Of a stretch of DNA of 64,000 nucleotides, positions 33,499 through 46,122 are shown one piece after another. Source of the stretch: Chrysoporthe austroafricana. Lineage: Eukaryota; Ascomycota; Sordariomycetes; Diaporthales; Cryphonectriaceae. A program made the position numbers and the translations under genes. Location: the NCBI GenBank assembly GCA_001051155.2, contig JYIP02000001.1:5580001-5644000 (forward strand), in the 5' to 3' direction. Position 1 is the first letter of the stretch; every line of letters begins with the position of its first letter. Below the pieces are notes generated by a model. The model was not told the origin of the DNA. It saw nothing but the letters and a program-made list of their open reading frames with translations, and made no database searches.

Positions 33499-34765
33499 AT
33501 GGCATCGACCACAGATACCAAGAACTACAAGTTCAACCACTCGATGTGAGTTGGGTGCCGCGCCGCCAGCTTCAAGTGTGCACAGAACCTCCTGCTCACA
33601 TACCACTCACTGGCCAGGATTCGGGTCAAGGACCCGAAGGCCTCAGTCAAGTTCTACGAGCATCTCGGCATGACCGTCGTGAAGAAGCTGTCCTTCCCAG
33701 GCAACAAGTTCGATCTGTACTTCCTGGGCTACGACTCCCCTCAGGCTCTCTCCCACGGCAACTCCACCTTCGACAGGGAGGGGCTCATCGAGCTGACGTA
33801 CGTCTCTCGCAACGGTTTACTGCCCCTCTGCGCTGGCTCGGGGGCAGAAACCGGAACTCCCTCCCCCTTCTTGGATAGGTCATGTGTGGTTCTAACGCCT
33901 GAAAAAGGCACAACTACGGTACTGAGGACGACCCCGAGTACAAGGTCAACAATGGCAACGCTGAGCCTCACCGCGGCTTTGGGCACACCTGTATCAGCGT
34001 GGACAACATCCAGGCTGCCTGCCAGAGGATCGAGAATGCTGGGTACAAATTCCAGAAGAAGCTCACCGACGGGAGGATGCGCAACATCGCCTTTGCTCTG
34101 GATCCTGATGGATACTGTAAAACATGCCTCAGATCCGATACCCGACCTCGATCATAGCGTTGCTGACTTTCCATAGGGGTTGAGATCATCGGCCGCAAGC
34201 CCGTTGAGGAGACCGAGAACGTCAAGGAAACTGACGTGTCTACCTATCTGATGAACCATACCATGATCCGGGTCAAGGATGCCCAGAAGTCTCTCAAGTT
34301 CTACCAGGACGTCATGGGGATGTCGCTCATGCGAGAGGGCGGGAACCCCTCGGCCGGCTTCACCCTGTATTTCCTAGGCTACCCGGGCAAGCAAGGCATG
34401 CCCAAGGATGGGAAGACGGCTGACCGTGAGGGTCTCCTGGAGTTGACGTGGAACCACGGCACGGAGAAGGACGAGAGCTTCAGCTACCACAACGGAAACG
34501 ATCAGCCCCAGGGCTTCGGCCACATTTGTGAGTCGAGCGTCACTCCGTGCTGCGAAGGAGGAACGGTACTGATATGCATATCTTCCTAGGTGTTTCTGTC
34601 GACAACATCGAGGCCGCGTGTGAGCGGTTCGAGAGCTTGAACGTCAACTGGAAGAAGAGGCTGACCGACGGACGCATGAAGAATGTGGCCTTTGTCCTGG
34701 ACCCCGATGGCTACTGGATCGAGCTCGTTCAGAACGAGAAGTTTTCCGGTCAGGATAACTTTTAG
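33499..34765 (+). CDS. GLO1: Lactoylglutathione lyase (glyoxalase I), two-domain, 320 aa
   Basis: Converts the hemithioacetal of methylglyoxal and glutathione to S-lactoylglutathione. Five exons: 33499-33545, 33618-33797, 33908-34116, 34177-34527, 34590-34765, with donors GTGAGT, GTACGT, GTAAAA and GTGAGT. Two homologous halves: HSMIRVKDPKASVKFYEHLG and NHTMIRVKDAQKSLKFYQDV. Each is followed by LYFLGY, a REGL.EL metal-site strand, GFGH.C.SVDNI and LDPDGYW.E. Metal ligands are expected in the REGL.ELT strands and the WVE/WIE ends. Tandem domains and about 320 residues are usual in fungi. Each half has an intron splitting the GFGHI/SVDNI or DGYW region, consistent with an old internal duplication. 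Confidence 0.95.
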
Positions 34766-35544
34766 GACAGAATGAACATTAACTTCTCTGGGCCTGGGGA
34801 GGTGGTGAAAGGGGTAAGCGTTCTGGAGGAAGCAATGTGATGTGCTGTACATAGGCATGTTGGGATATTTTTGCGAATGAACTCCTCAGGGCACCTGTTG
34901 TAATGAACTCTTGCGTACTGGCGCAGTCGACTTGGGGAGTGTCCTCTGAAAACGATGCTGCTAACCCCGTCCCTGTCAGCACACAACCATGTAGAAACTG
35001 CACTTCAGTTCGCTCTGGAACGTGTCCATCGCAAGGGAGGATTTATAGGGTGGGGCTGGTCGCTCCAGGCCGCTGACATGCATTATTAGTTCCGTACTCC
35101 CCCACGGGGAGTGCAGTCACAAAGCTGGGGGAGGCGGGGGGTATGAGAGGGGGAACGGGGGGACCCTTTACAGTACCGCTTAGCATGCCTAGGCGAGACC
35201 TGGTGACATGCTATAGTGGGATGGGCCCTTAGCTTTACTGCCTTCCTATAGGCTGTCAGCGCCGTGCTTTCCTCGCCGTGAAGGGCCACTGCATACCTGC
35301 AGGTCCTAGTTGACGCTGTTGCTTATGGCTGGGAAGTCACGGAGGAGGGCCACATGTGCACAATGGACGTCAGACCTATTCCCACGCTCTCATCTCTGAC
35401 TCAACTCCTCAGCATTCAGTCTCTACCCACATTTTGAGAAGTAGACAAACGATTGTGTGTCAAGTCGACACTCCTTTAGACCAGAACCCGTCCGGATTAT
35501 TTGGGTGCCCCCTCCACTGAGGTAGCAACAATCATCAACTCAAC
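34766..35544. other. Intergenic, upstream of phosphoglycerate dehydrogenase
   Basis: No gene seen. It should contain the GLO1 3' flank and the PGDH promoter. Pyrimidine-rich words occur at 35380-35540, common in fungal promoters. Confidence 0.5.
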
Positions 35545-37346
35545 ATGGCTCCAGGCGCTCTCACAGACTCTTCCAACGCTTCCCAGATCGATGAGACTGT
35601 CCCTCGGATCCTCGTGCCCGAGAAGCTGTCCCCTGATGGCCTGACCCTCCTCACGGAGGCCGGCTTCGAGGTCGATAGTCGGCCCGGGCTTACAGCCCAG
35701 GAGCTCCTGTCCCTCATCCCTTCCTACCACGCCCTCATTGTTCGGTCCGAGACGAAGGTCACGTCCGAGGTCCTGTCTGCGGGCTCGAAACTAAAGGTAG
35801 TCGCCCGTGCGGGCGTGGGCGTCGACAACATTGACATCCAGGCGGCCACGTCCTACGGGATCATTGTGGTGAACTCCCCGGCTGGGAACATCGTCGCCGC
35901 TGCGGAGCACACCATCGCCCTCCTGCTGGCTACAGCGCGCAATGTGGGGAGGGCGGACGCGGGCGTCAAGGCCGGGAAATGGGAGAGGAGCAAGCTGGTG
36001 GGCATCGAGGTGGGCAGCAAGACGCTGGGGTTGGTAGGTCTGGGCAAGGTCGGGATGAAGGTCGCCAGGATGGCGATCGGGCTCGGGATGAAGGTCGTGG
36101 CGGTCGACCCCTACATGAGCGCCGATGTTGCGAAGCAGAACGGTGTCAAGATGTTAGGGAGTCTGCAGGAACTGCTGCCCCACGTAGACTTCCTGACGAT
36201 TCACACACCACTGCTAGCGAGCACCCTGAACCTGCTGGGCGAGAAAGAATTCCAGACCATGAAGAAGACTGCCAGGGTTCTCAACGTCGCTCGAGGCGGG
36301 ATCTACAACGAGGAGGCTCTGATCAGGGCCCTGGACGAGGGATGGATTGCAGGCGCGGGCATTGACGTCTTCACGAGTGAGCCGCCTGAGCCTGGTTCGA
36401 GTGCGGAGAGACTCACGCTACACCCAAAGGTCGTTGTGAGTGTTTTGTCCTGATTAGTAAAGAGGGTTGCTATGAGACTGTCTAACCTCGTCACCAGTCG
36501 ACACCTCATCTCGGAGCGTCGACGGTCGAGGCCCAAGAGAACGTCTCGCTGGACGTGTGCAACCAGGTCGCGGAGATTCTGCGTGGCGGTATGCCCAGGG
36601 CGGCGGTCAACGCGCCACTCATCCTGCCCGAGGAGTACAGAAAGCTCCAGCCCTTCGTGCGATTGGTCGAGCGGATGGGCGATCTCTACACGCAGCACTT
36701 CGTGGGCGGGAGAGGCGGCATGGTCGGAGGCCGCAAGTTCGAGCTCACATACCACGGCGAGCTGGCAGGCGTGTCCAACACCCGACCGCTGCTCGCAGCG
36801 CTGATCAAAGGACTGACCAGCAGCATCAGTGACAGCGGAGGCAGGGACGTGAACATTGTGAACGCGCAGCTCATCGCCAAGGAGAAGGGCATTGCCATCA
36901 ACGAGACGCACGCCCGGGAGGAGTCCAAGGACGTGGGTTACGCCAGCCTGGTGACCCTGCACTCGTACGACGGCGGCCAAGGGGCCGAGCAAGTCATCGA
37001 GGGCTACGTGAGCGGACAGTCGTTCTACATCAGCAAGCTGGGCCGTTTCACGGCGAACTTCATCCCGGAGGGGTCCATGGTCCTGCTGCACAACTATGAC
37101 GAGCCGGGCAAGATTGGGAATGTCGGTATTATCCTGGGGACGCATAAAGTCAACATCACCTTCATGCAGGTGGCGAGTCTGGACAGGACGGTTCTGGCCG
37201 CCGGCGACGGCAACAGTGCCAAGAAGAGGAAGGGGGAGAACGAGGCCCTGATGATCCTCGGGGTGGACGGCGATGTGACCAGCGAGGTCCTCGAGGCGCT
37301 GAGGCAGTCTGATGGCATCCTGGACGTCAACCTAGTGAAACTGTGA
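35545..37346 (+). CDS. D-3-phosphoglycerate dehydrogenase, long form with ACT domain (579 aa)
   Basis: First committed step of serine synthesis: 3-phosphoglycerate to 3-phosphohydroxypyruvate with NAD. Two exons, 35545-36435 and 36498-37346. The intron begins GTGAGT and ends CACCAG, phase 0, placed just before STPHLGAST. The N-terminal substrate domain is followed by the Rossmann motif GLVGLGKVG (162-170). The catalytic residues of the D-2-hydroxyacid family are visible as Arg250 (NVARGG), Glu279 (TSEPP) and His301 (TPHLG). Residues about 320-490 are the extra intervening (ASB) domain. The C-terminal ACT domain (about 492-579; VLLHNYDEPGKIGNVG) would bind serine for feedback control in regulated members. 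The architecture resembles bacterial, plant and animal long-type enzymes rather than the shorter yeast Ser3/Ser33. Confidence 0.93.
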
Positions 37347-38945
37347 TACTGTCACGAGCTTCACTGTCAGAGTCGGTCTATATGCTTAACCATAGACGGA
37401 AACTGTGGTAGAGGCGAGACATACCCGTCGCCGGGACAAAGAAGAGATCGTGTATCTTTGCTCTTCGTTACGTAGGGATATGCAGCAGCTGTCACCTGGC
37501 AGGTGGTGTTGTGGGACGACTCGGGTGATACAACTAAGCCACGTATTAACCCGATCTTAAACTGTCAGCACGGCTGTCCGATCGACCATGTCTTGAGTGG
37601 CGGCCTAGAGCCTCGACAAGTAGAACCGCACATCCGGGTTTCCCCCATGGGAAATTAGCCCGGAGATGAATCGTTCCACAGCAGATGTCTCACAAGAGAA
37701 AAAGAAAACGCCAAACCTCGTCCTGGTGGTATTGCATCACCCTGCTGGGGCGACGTTTTCATAAATCTTTTCTACCTATCTCCTGCTGATGGCACCTAGG
37801 TTGGCTTCAGGAGGGCCAGGGCCAGCCGTCGAGTAAAAACGGGACGGCCTAGGTCCTTATTGTAGGTAGACACGAAGGAGGGAAGCTCTAGTGTCTTGGT
37901 AGAAGCAAATGGCCCGACGAGCTCGTATTGTCCTGGCCTCGAGCCTGTACTCGGCCTCTGCCCAGCGCAGACCTGCGTATATCCGTCACGGTACCTCGGC
38001 GGGGGGGGGGGGTGAGCTCCACTAAGTACAGCACGCTGATAGCTCGGCCTCCTACCGGGTCTCGGGGCGTGTGCTCTGTGAAGACCAACGAGAGGACGCA
38101 TCCTGGTGCTCCCTTAAAGAAGAATGGGAAGATTGGATGACAGCCGTTGTCTCGGGTAGAGAGAGAGCGCGTTAGTTGATGTGGAGGACCGTGAGGGCCG
38201 CGAGGGCCAACCGTCACCGGCGCCAAGGTCGCGCTGGCTTGTCCCGGTGGCTCCCAGTGGCTCCCTGCCAGTGCCTGCCACGCTGCTCCCCCCGAGCTCG
38301 ACCGCGCTAGCGGCCTGAGAGACACAAGCTGCCCGAGGCAGGCCAATCACGGCGCGCGCCCAGGTGCTACCCTCGTCATAGCTCCTGTGTTCTCCAGCGC
38401 CCCTCCTCTCCCAGGTGTCTCGATCCACTGATCTCATAGCGCACCAGTTGGCGGGCAGGGGGGCACGACGGGGGAGGGTGGTACAGCACAGGTGGTCCTG
38501 GGGTCCCTGCCGCGAGTAAACATACGCACATACATAGCGGTAGATAGTTGCTGAGTAGGCGACATAGCTGTGGACCCGACCCACCGGCCACCTGGACCCC
38601 GTCCATTGACCAAAGATATCGCGCGCTCAGTCTCGCGATATTTTTGCGTTGTCAGCCTGCCTGCCTCCTCCTCTCTTTCCTCCCTCCCCAACACTTCTCC
38701 CCGACCTGTCTGGTCCTACACACCTCGCCAGCGCTCGAGGTGGAAGTTGGGGTACGTACGGCGCGTTCAGCACCGTCGCTGCATCTTGAGGTGCTCGTTG
38801 AGGAGAGCGCCAAGCTGGGCCAAGCTGAGCTGACGCCATCTCGTGCACACGTGCCTCCGGGACGAACCTGGCCTGATATACAGCCGCGCGAGGTTCTTGG
38901 ACGGCCTCGCCCCGTCGCCGCCCAGGGCGACGCCCCTACGCAGCC
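37347..38945. other. Intergenic region
   Basis: 1.6 kb without a supportable gene. A run of about 12 G lies at 38000-38012. The last 350 bases, rich in CT tracts, are a likely 5' leader of the CNNM gene. Confidence 0.55.
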
Positions 38946-41396
38946 ATGAGGCAACACCACCACAGCCGTCACTCCGCGATGGCCTTCCGCCCCGCCATCC
39001 TCGCCCTCTCCAGGGCCCTCTTCGCCGTCGGCGCCTCGGCGGCCCCCGTCCGCGTCCTGGAGAAGCTCCACGACGGCAACGAGGAGGAGCCCGGCACCGA
39101 GCTCTGGGTCCTCTACCTCGCCTCCATCTTCCTCGTCCTCCTCGGCGGCGCCTTCGCCGGCCTGACCATCGCCCTCATGGGCCAGGACGGCATCTACCTC
39201 CAGGTCATCGCCAAGGACCCGACCGACCCCCAGCAGAAGAACGCGAAGAGGGTCTTCCAGCTCCTCCAGAAGGGAAAGCACTGGGTGCTCGTCACGCTGC
39301 TCCTTAGTAACGTCATTGTGAACGAGACCTTGCCCGTCGTGCTCGACCGCTGTCTGGGGGGCGGCGTCGCCGCCGTCGTGGGGTCTACCGTCTTGATCGG
39401 TGAGTATCCATAGTCCCCGGCGGGCTTCTCCAGAGGAAGCCCGTGGGCAATGATCATCCACTACGTCGGCCCCGTCACTTGGGATCTGTTGTGCTAACAG
39501 GTGTCTGTCTGGCTCTTAGTCATCTTCGGCGAGGTGGTCCCACAATCCGTCTGCGTTCGATACGGCCTCGCCATCGGCGGTTACATGTCCAAACCCGTTT
39601 TATTGCTGATGTACATCATGGCGCCTGTAGCGTGGCCTACTGCGAAGCTGCTCGACTGGGCCCTGGGCGAGGACCACGGCACTGTCTACAAGAAGAGCGG
39701 TCTCAAGACCCTCGTCACCTTGCACCGTACGCTGGGCGAGGTCTCCGAGCGGCTGAACCAGGACGAGGTCACGATCATTGCTGCAGTCCTTGATCTCAAG
39801 GAGAAGCCCGTGCATGCCGTTATGACGCCCATGGACGATGTGTTCGTGATGTCCGAGGACACGGTGCTCGACCAGGAGACGATCGACATGATGCTGTCGG
39901 CTGGCTACTCGCGCATACCTATCCACGAGGCTGGGAATCCCACCAACTTCATAGGGATGTTGTTGGTCAAGATCCTCATCACCTACGACCCCGAGGACTG
40001 CAAGAAGGTCAGAGACTTCGCGCTGGCGACGCTGCCGGAGACGCGGCCCGAGACGAGCTGTCTGGACATCATCAACTTCTTCCAGGAGGGCAAGTCACAC
40101 ATGGTCCTGGTGTCTGAGTCGCCGGGAGATGACCACGGTGCCCTTGGTGTCGTCACCCTCGAGGATGTCATCGAGGAGTTGATTGGAGAGTGAGTACACC
40201 CCGATCCGTCGAAAGTCATGTGCATGGTCTGGAGTATTGGTGGCTGACAGTTTAATTGCAGGGAAATTATCGATGAGTCGGACGTGTACATTGATGTACA
40301 CAAGGCTATCCGCCGAATGGCACCAGCTCCCAAGGCTCGGTACCAGCGTCGGTCTTCGCAGAGCGGCCGGTTTGTAGCAGACGGCGATGGCAAGTCTAGC
40401 GAAGACACGAAGGTTGGGGAGGACGACCAGCCAGTGCATGACGCAGACCGGAAAGGACCGCTCAGTGCTGCGACCGAAGGCGGGCAGATCCGTGAGAGAT
40501 CGGGTAGCCCCATGACGAGCACTTTGTTGCTGCGCCGAAGCTCGGCTGGAATTGACGGCAGGATGGAGAGCGTGCCGGTGAGGGCGAATCTTGACGACAT
40601 CAAGCAGCACCTGAAGCACCTCGGCCCGTCGAATCGGGCCTCCAACCCGAAAGTTACGCGGTCGACCACTGTCAAGATTAAGCCTGGTTTTGCCTCGCAC
40701 GAGCAGCCCCGATCCAACTCTGTGGCGGAAGAGGTCATACCAGAGGTCCCGATCAACGAGGAGGAGGGAGGCGAGACGACCTCTCTGTTGAAGGGCGCAA
40801 AGGATGGCGTGCATGCCTTGGCCCAGAGCTACGGCGCAATCGGAACGGGGGCGCTCTCGAGACCGCTTACGCCCCGAATCCAGACGACTGATACGTCGAA
40901 GCAGGCGGATGAGGCAACGCAGACATCTGCGCATGCCAGCACCACGGACCTGAGGGCAGCCATGTCGCCGGGGGCGGAGGTGCGGTCGCAGAGGTCCAGC
41001 TCGGGCAGCGAGACGACGGGCCCGTACAGCCACCGCACGGGACTGTTCGCCCGCAGTGGTAGCATCACGGAGCAGGTCGTGGAGACGCGGGGCATCAAGA
41101 AGACGGTGCTCGAGACGACCAGCTCGAACGACGAGGAAGAGGACCACCGGCAGCGTAAGATGCCCAGCCGATCGAATATCAGCCTGTCATCGGGAGCACC
41201 GCTTTCTCCCGTGCGCGGGGACGAGGACGATGAGCCCGGTAGTGCTGCGGCGTCGACGTCAGACCTGCCGACCGAGGGGCCCGCGGGCGAGGGCGAGGGC
41301 GCCACGGCCGGAGACGCGGGCAACCAGAACGGAGGCGGCGGTAACGGTGGCAGCAAGAAGAAGACGCGCAGAAAGAAGAGAAAGGGCAAGTCGTAG
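38946..41396 (+). CDS. MAM3: CNNM/Mam3-type membrane protein with DUF21 and CBS domains (752 aa)
   Basis: Three exons: 38946-39399, 39520-40189, 40262-41396. Both introns start GTGAGT. Yeast Mam3 is vacuolar and affects manganese handling. Animal CNNMs act in magnesium transport. A hydrophobic N-terminus (13-33) may be a signal or first anchor. The DUF21 transmembrane domain spans about 50-215 with segments near 53-77, 112-134, 137-155 and 180-200, and the conserved [10 protein letters not shown] (152-161) rebuilt across intron 1. Two CBS repeats follow ([44 protein letters not shown], the last rebuilt across intron 2). The remaining 370 residues form a Ser/Thr-rich disordered tail ending in a lysine/arginine cluster. 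An alternative start at 38979 (MAFRPAIL) would remove 11 residues. Confidence 0.9.
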
Positions 41397-42130
41397 GGTG
41401 ACTTTTTGCCCCTCTGGTGATTCTCCGGTCTACTTTTGGTAGTTCTTTCTCTCTTTCTTGCTTCGCTTCGGGCGTTATGCACTATTCTCTCTCGTCGGGA
41501 CGACAGAAGCTCAGTCTGTCTGCCCAGGGGCGAAATCAACAAGGCGTCTGTCTGTCTGCATGATTATATGGAGGGGATATCAGGTATCATTAACCACAGG
41601 ATTAAGGGTGTTAGCAACCGCATTTACACAGTCTCTGCATCATGAAAACCCTGGCCCTGACCACTATGCTCTTGGACCAGGCACACGGTGTGGTGAATTG
41701 TCCGTACCTTTTCGATCGGAGAAATGGCTTTAGGATAAAGTATGGCTTTGGACGTATCCCTCCTCGGTGACAGAGGTGTGGACGTAGTCTCGCCCGTCTT
41801 CAACCGGTATCCTGCATCGTACCTTGAGAGCGCAAAGACTTTGTTCCACCCGTATAGCAACCTGAACAAGGAAATATAAGGCCGAACTCTGACAGAAAGA
41901 TCTTACCTCCCAAACAAAATGGCCAACCCACATTAAGCCCAGTATATACAAATATGCCCCCATCTCCCCCTCCCCTGGGGGACGGCTGTCTTGAGAGCAC
42001 ACAATCGGCCGCACGCATGCCGACCAACGGAACACTGCGCAAGGAACCAAGCCTGGTCTTACTACCAACCCGCCGGCCCGCCCAAACAGACAGACCCCTC
42101 CCTTCTTCATCATCACCATCATCCGCCGCC
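41397..42130. other. Intergenic between convergent genes
   Basis: 3' flanks of the CNNM gene and of the intradiol dioxygenase. Nothing else recognised. Confidence 0.55.
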
Positions 42131-43369
42131 TCAGTGGTCGAAGTTCTTGCCCTGGTAGCCCTTGGGCGAGAGCGTCACGTTGTACTCGAGGTCCAGCTCG
42201 GCCTTGGGGTCGTCGTCGCAGGGGCGGAAGTCCAGGATCAGGTCGTCCTTGACGGCGAAGACGGTGTCGGTGGCGCTGGCGCGGGGGGTTAGCTGGGTGT
42301 AGAGCACATGGGGTCTACCGCAGGAAAATGGAGACTTTGGGGGGGAGGGGGGGAGACACTTACAGCCACGGGTCATCGCGGGGATACAGCTGCGTGGTGC
42401 AGCCGTTGTAGTCCGGATGGGTGACCTGGAACTTGTTGTCAGCAGAGCAACACCCACCCGAGGACGGAGAGGAGGTCTTCCCCTATCCCCCCCCCTCCCC
42501 CCCCGCCCCGACACGATAAGATCACCGCCACAGACGTACCATGATGTGGATATGGGCCGGCCGCATCGGGTGGCGGTCCATGAGCTGCAGCAGCTGCCAG
42601 CTGGGGCCGTCCTGGGGCAGGCTGTAGGCGGTGGGGTGGAGGCAGTAGAACCAGTACCGCCCGTCCGCGTCGGCGCGGAACTTGCCCCGCAGGTTGTTGG
42701 GCGACTGGTTCTCCGGGTCCTGGAAGTCGTACCGGCCGTTGGCGCTCGCCTGCCAGACGTCGAAGACGGCCCCCGGGATCCCCTTCCCGTCGAGCCCCGC
42801 GATCACGCCGTGCATGCGCGTCACGCGCGCGCCGGCCGGCGGCGGGTCGACGAGGATGCTCCCGCCCAGCTCGCGGAAGGGCGCGTCCGGCGACCAGAAG
42901 GGCCCCAGGATCGAGGAGGAGGTCGGGTCCGCGCCCGTCTCGGCGATGACCTTGTGGGCGATCTCGTCCACGAGGCTTTTTTGGGTGTGGTCAGCAGGTG
43001 TGGCTATCTTCTGGCGTAGAGAGAGAGAGAGAGAGAGAGAGACAGTCCGAAGAGAGGGGGGACTGGAGAAAAAGGGAGGACATACGACTCGAGGCCCAGG
43101 ATGTCGGACAGGCGGTGGGCCTCGTTCCGTTTACCGCCGGACTGGGTGTAGACGGCGCCGACGGCGTTGATGAAGCGGACGCCGGCCATCCACTCGTCGA
43201 TGGTGAGCTCGGTCTCGCGGGCGAAGTCGTGGATGTGGCGGATCAGGGCGCCCAGGAGCGCGCGGTCCCGCGGGGCGGTGCCGGGCCCCATGGTGTCGAC
43301 GACCTTCTGCGTGAGGCCCGGGTCGAACCTGGGGGCCGCCGCCGGGCCGGGGCTGCCGCCGGAGGCCAT
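42131..43369 (-). CDS. Intradiol ring-cleavage dioxygenase (protocatechuate 3,4- or catechol/hydroxyquinol 1,2-type), 308 aa
   Basis: Non-haem Fe(III) enzyme opening a 1,2-dihydroxy aromatic ring between the hydroxyls. Four exons on the minus strand: 43369-43086, 42975-42540, 42425-42364, 42275-42131. Donors are GTATGT, GTACGT and GTAAGT. The N-terminal helical dimerisation domain (about 15-100; [15 protein letters not shown]) marks the catechol-dioxygenase branch. Iron ligands: Tyr177 (NGRYDF), Tyr212 (TAYSLP), His236 and His238 (RPAHIHIMV). It is divergent from 3-carboxymuconate cyclase, whose substrate is made by protocatechuate 3,4-dioxygenase, so that activity is favoured by context. Sequence alone does not exclude hydroxyquinol or catechol. 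Intron 1 carries a GA dinucleotide run (43019-43042). No signal peptide. Confidence 0.88.
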
Positions 43370-44958
43370 CGCTGGGGCTGGTGGGGACTGTCGTCGGGCG
43401 GTTGGTTGTGGTGGTGTTTCGTGGGAGCGTGATAGGGATCGGATGGGATCGGTGTGGATCGAATATCAACGCTGCTGCATATACTACTGCTACTGCTACT
43501 ACTCCCACTTACTACTACCCGCCAGGCTGGGAGGGCGAGAGGAAGCCCGTCGTTATATATCCTCCCGTGCCCGCCCACATCGGGTCACGGCACCCTCCAA
43601 GCCACGGCGCGCCATATGCCATGCCTACTGGGCACCGGACAATAATGAATGAGCGGCGCCACGGAGGACGCGCCGGGAGTGTGGTGGTGGTGGCTGCTGT
43701 TTTGTCTGTTTGTAGGCCAGGGGTGATGCCCCATGCCCCGCACAGCGCCTCCGCAGGATTGCGAGAGCCGCGGGAGCGCGATGCCGACCTGGTAGCCTGT
43801 CCCCGGGCCGAGAGGGCGAATCGCAGTGGTGGCGTTGGTCAGGCTGGCCTAGTGCGCGCATCGAGACTGTTGCCGTCCCCAACTCCCGTGCGCCTCGGCC
43901 GGGGATCAAATATTGTCCTCGCAGGGGGGAGGGGAGGGGAGGGGAGCAGGGCTGCTCGTGTTGCGTACCCCCCTTCGGGAGGGAGGGAGGGGGCGCTGTA
44001 GTAGCCTTCGTGCGTGGTGTCTCGAACGTGTCAGCGTGGGAAGGGGGGCCTAGGACAACATATATATAATATCTATATTTATCTATATGCACATATGTAT
44101 CGACTTATATATAAATTGCCTATTCGAGAGACGGGTCCTTGGCCAGGCAGGGTCCTGGGTCAGTGATATCCGGGGTATTCTCCAGAGCCGCAGAACGTGG
44201 GGCAATAATAACATGACTTGGTGTGGTGTACCGCCAAGATCTGTTAGTGCAGGCCATGTGAGCGCAGGGCGAGGCCGGAAGAGCGTTTAGCCGACAGCCC
44301 GACGGATATTCCGATCACTATTAACACTACGCTGCACTATCTAGTGCACTAGTCATGTTCAACATCCCATCTTCTTCACCAGCCCGTTCAGCAGTCAGGT
44401 CGGTATATCAGTCCAGTCAGCCCGTTCCTGAAAAGTGCACACCGCACCGTACTGACCTCGCGCAGGCCCGCACCCCTCGCTGCCCGTCGCACGCGGGCAC
44501 GCTGCCGTACGCTGCCGCCGCGGAGCCCCAACGCCCGGTGGCCCTGGCGAACCTGGATGCAACCTCGCCGGCGCCCTGCCGCCCTCGTTTGAACGTTCAT
44601 CCCGCTGCCCCCCACAATCTCGTGGCGGCAGGGGTAGCTTAGCTCTCCTGGGGGCGCCCGGGAACGCCTGCGGGCCAGGCACTGGGACCGGAATCTCGGT
44701 GGGGGCGCTGCGGGACGGCGCTGCGGGACGGCGATGCCCACATCCGCCGCATACATAATACCACGCGTTGCCGCCCCCCTCGAACCTCATCCTGCTTTCC
44801 ACCAGCCTGCCCCGGACGCCTCCTGCTCTCGTTGTTTCTCGTCTCTCCCTCCTGGACCTCCCCGCACCCGCCGTCAAGGTGAAGAGCTTCGTGCGCCTGC
44901 TCTCCGGCTCCGCCCGCGTGAGGACGCCCGCCGCCGCCGCGAGCCCTCCCCCACCAAG
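43370..44958. promoter_or_regulatory. Divergent promoter region of the dioxygenase / carboxymuconate cyclase pair
   Basis: 1.59 kb separating two head-to-head genes of probable shared pathway. It holds an AT-rich patch with TATATA words (about 44060-44115) and G-rich tracts (about 43920-43990). No gene is supported inside. Joint regulation is inferred from arrangement. No defined operator was identified. Confidence 0.45.
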
Positions 44959-46122
44959 ATGCCCCTCCACCACCTGATGATCGGCACGTGGACGCCGCCG
45001 GGCGCCATCTTCACCGTCCAGTTCGACGACGAGAAGCTCGAGTTGAAGCTCGTCAAGAGGACCGCCATCCCTGAGGACGAGCCGATATCATGGATGACCT
45101 TCGACGTGAGAGAAGAGAGACACACCGAGGTTGTTCGATCGATGGCGGACTGACAACCCCCCCCACAGCACGCAAAGAAGAACCTCTACGGCGCCGCCAT
45201 GAAGAAGTGGTCCAGCTTCGCCGTCAGGTCGCCGACCGACATCGTCCACGAGGCCTCGCACCCCATCGGCGGTGACCCCAAGGCCAGCGACGCCGCCACC
45301 AACACGCGCGCCATCTTCCTCCTCGCCGCGCGCCAGCCGCCCTACGCCGTCTACGCCAACCCCTTCTACCACCACGCCGGCTACGGCAACGTCTTCGCCG
45401 TCTCCGCCTCCGGCGCCCTCGCCCGCAACACCCAGAACTACCCCTACCAGCCCGACACCGGCATCCACGGCATGGTCTTCGACCCCACCGAGACCTACCT
45501 CTACTCGGCCGACCTGACCGCCAACAAGCTGTGGACCCACCGCAAGCGCCCCGACGGCGCCGTCGAGCTCGTCGGCGCCGTCGACGCCCCCGCCCCCGGC
45601 GACCACCCCCGCTGGGTCGCCATGCACCCCACCGGCCAGTACCTGTACGCCCTCATGGAGGCCGGCAACCGCCTGTGCGAGTACGTCATCGACCCGGCCA
45701 CCCACCTCCCCGTCTACACCCACCACAGCTTCCCGCTCATCCCCCCCGGCCTCCCCACGCGCGACCCGGCCACCGGCAAGGGCCTGTACCGCTCCGACGT
45801 GTGCGCCCTGACGCGCTCCGGCGCCCACCTCTTCGCCACCGCGCGCGCCAACCGCTTCGACCTGACCGGCTACATCGCCGCGTTCCGCCTGCGGCCCTGC
45901 GGCAGCATCGAGGCCCAGGTCTGCCTGAACCCCACGCCCACCAGCGGGGGGCACTCTAACGCCGTCGCGCCGTGCGACTGGAGCGACGAGTGGCTCGCCA
46001 TCACCGACGACCAGGAGGGCTGGGTCGACATGTACCGCTGGAAGGACGAGTTCCTCGCCCGCGTCGCGCGGTGCCGCATCCAGGAGCCCGGGTTTGGCAT
46101 GAACGCCATCTGGTACGACTGA
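44959..46122 (+). CDS. 3-carboxy-cis,cis-muconate cyclase (lactonizing enzyme, beta-propeller type), 366 aa
   Basis: Cyclises 3-carboxy-cis,cis-muconate, the ring-opened product of protocatechuate, to the muconolactone of the beta-ketoadipate pathway. Two exons, 44959-45105 and 45169-46122. The intron starts GTGAGA and ends CACAG, phase 0. The sequence follows the eukaryotic enzyme first described in Neurospora, a seven-bladed propeller unrelated to the bacterial fumarase-like enzyme: HHLMIGTWTPPGAIFTVQFD at the start, HGMVFDPTETYLYSADL, HPRWVAMHPTGQYLYALMEA and SDEWLAITDDQEGWVDMYRW repeats. Length equals the known fungal form. The start at 44959 gives the usual MPLHHLMIGT. The longer upstream frame is not protein-like. 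Converges on the GH71 gene. Confidence 0.93.

Noticed and set aside
38652..39461. 269-aa Asp/Glu/Gly-rich minus-strand ORF overlapping the CNNM gene
   Set aside because: Antisense shadow of exon 1 of the membrane protein.
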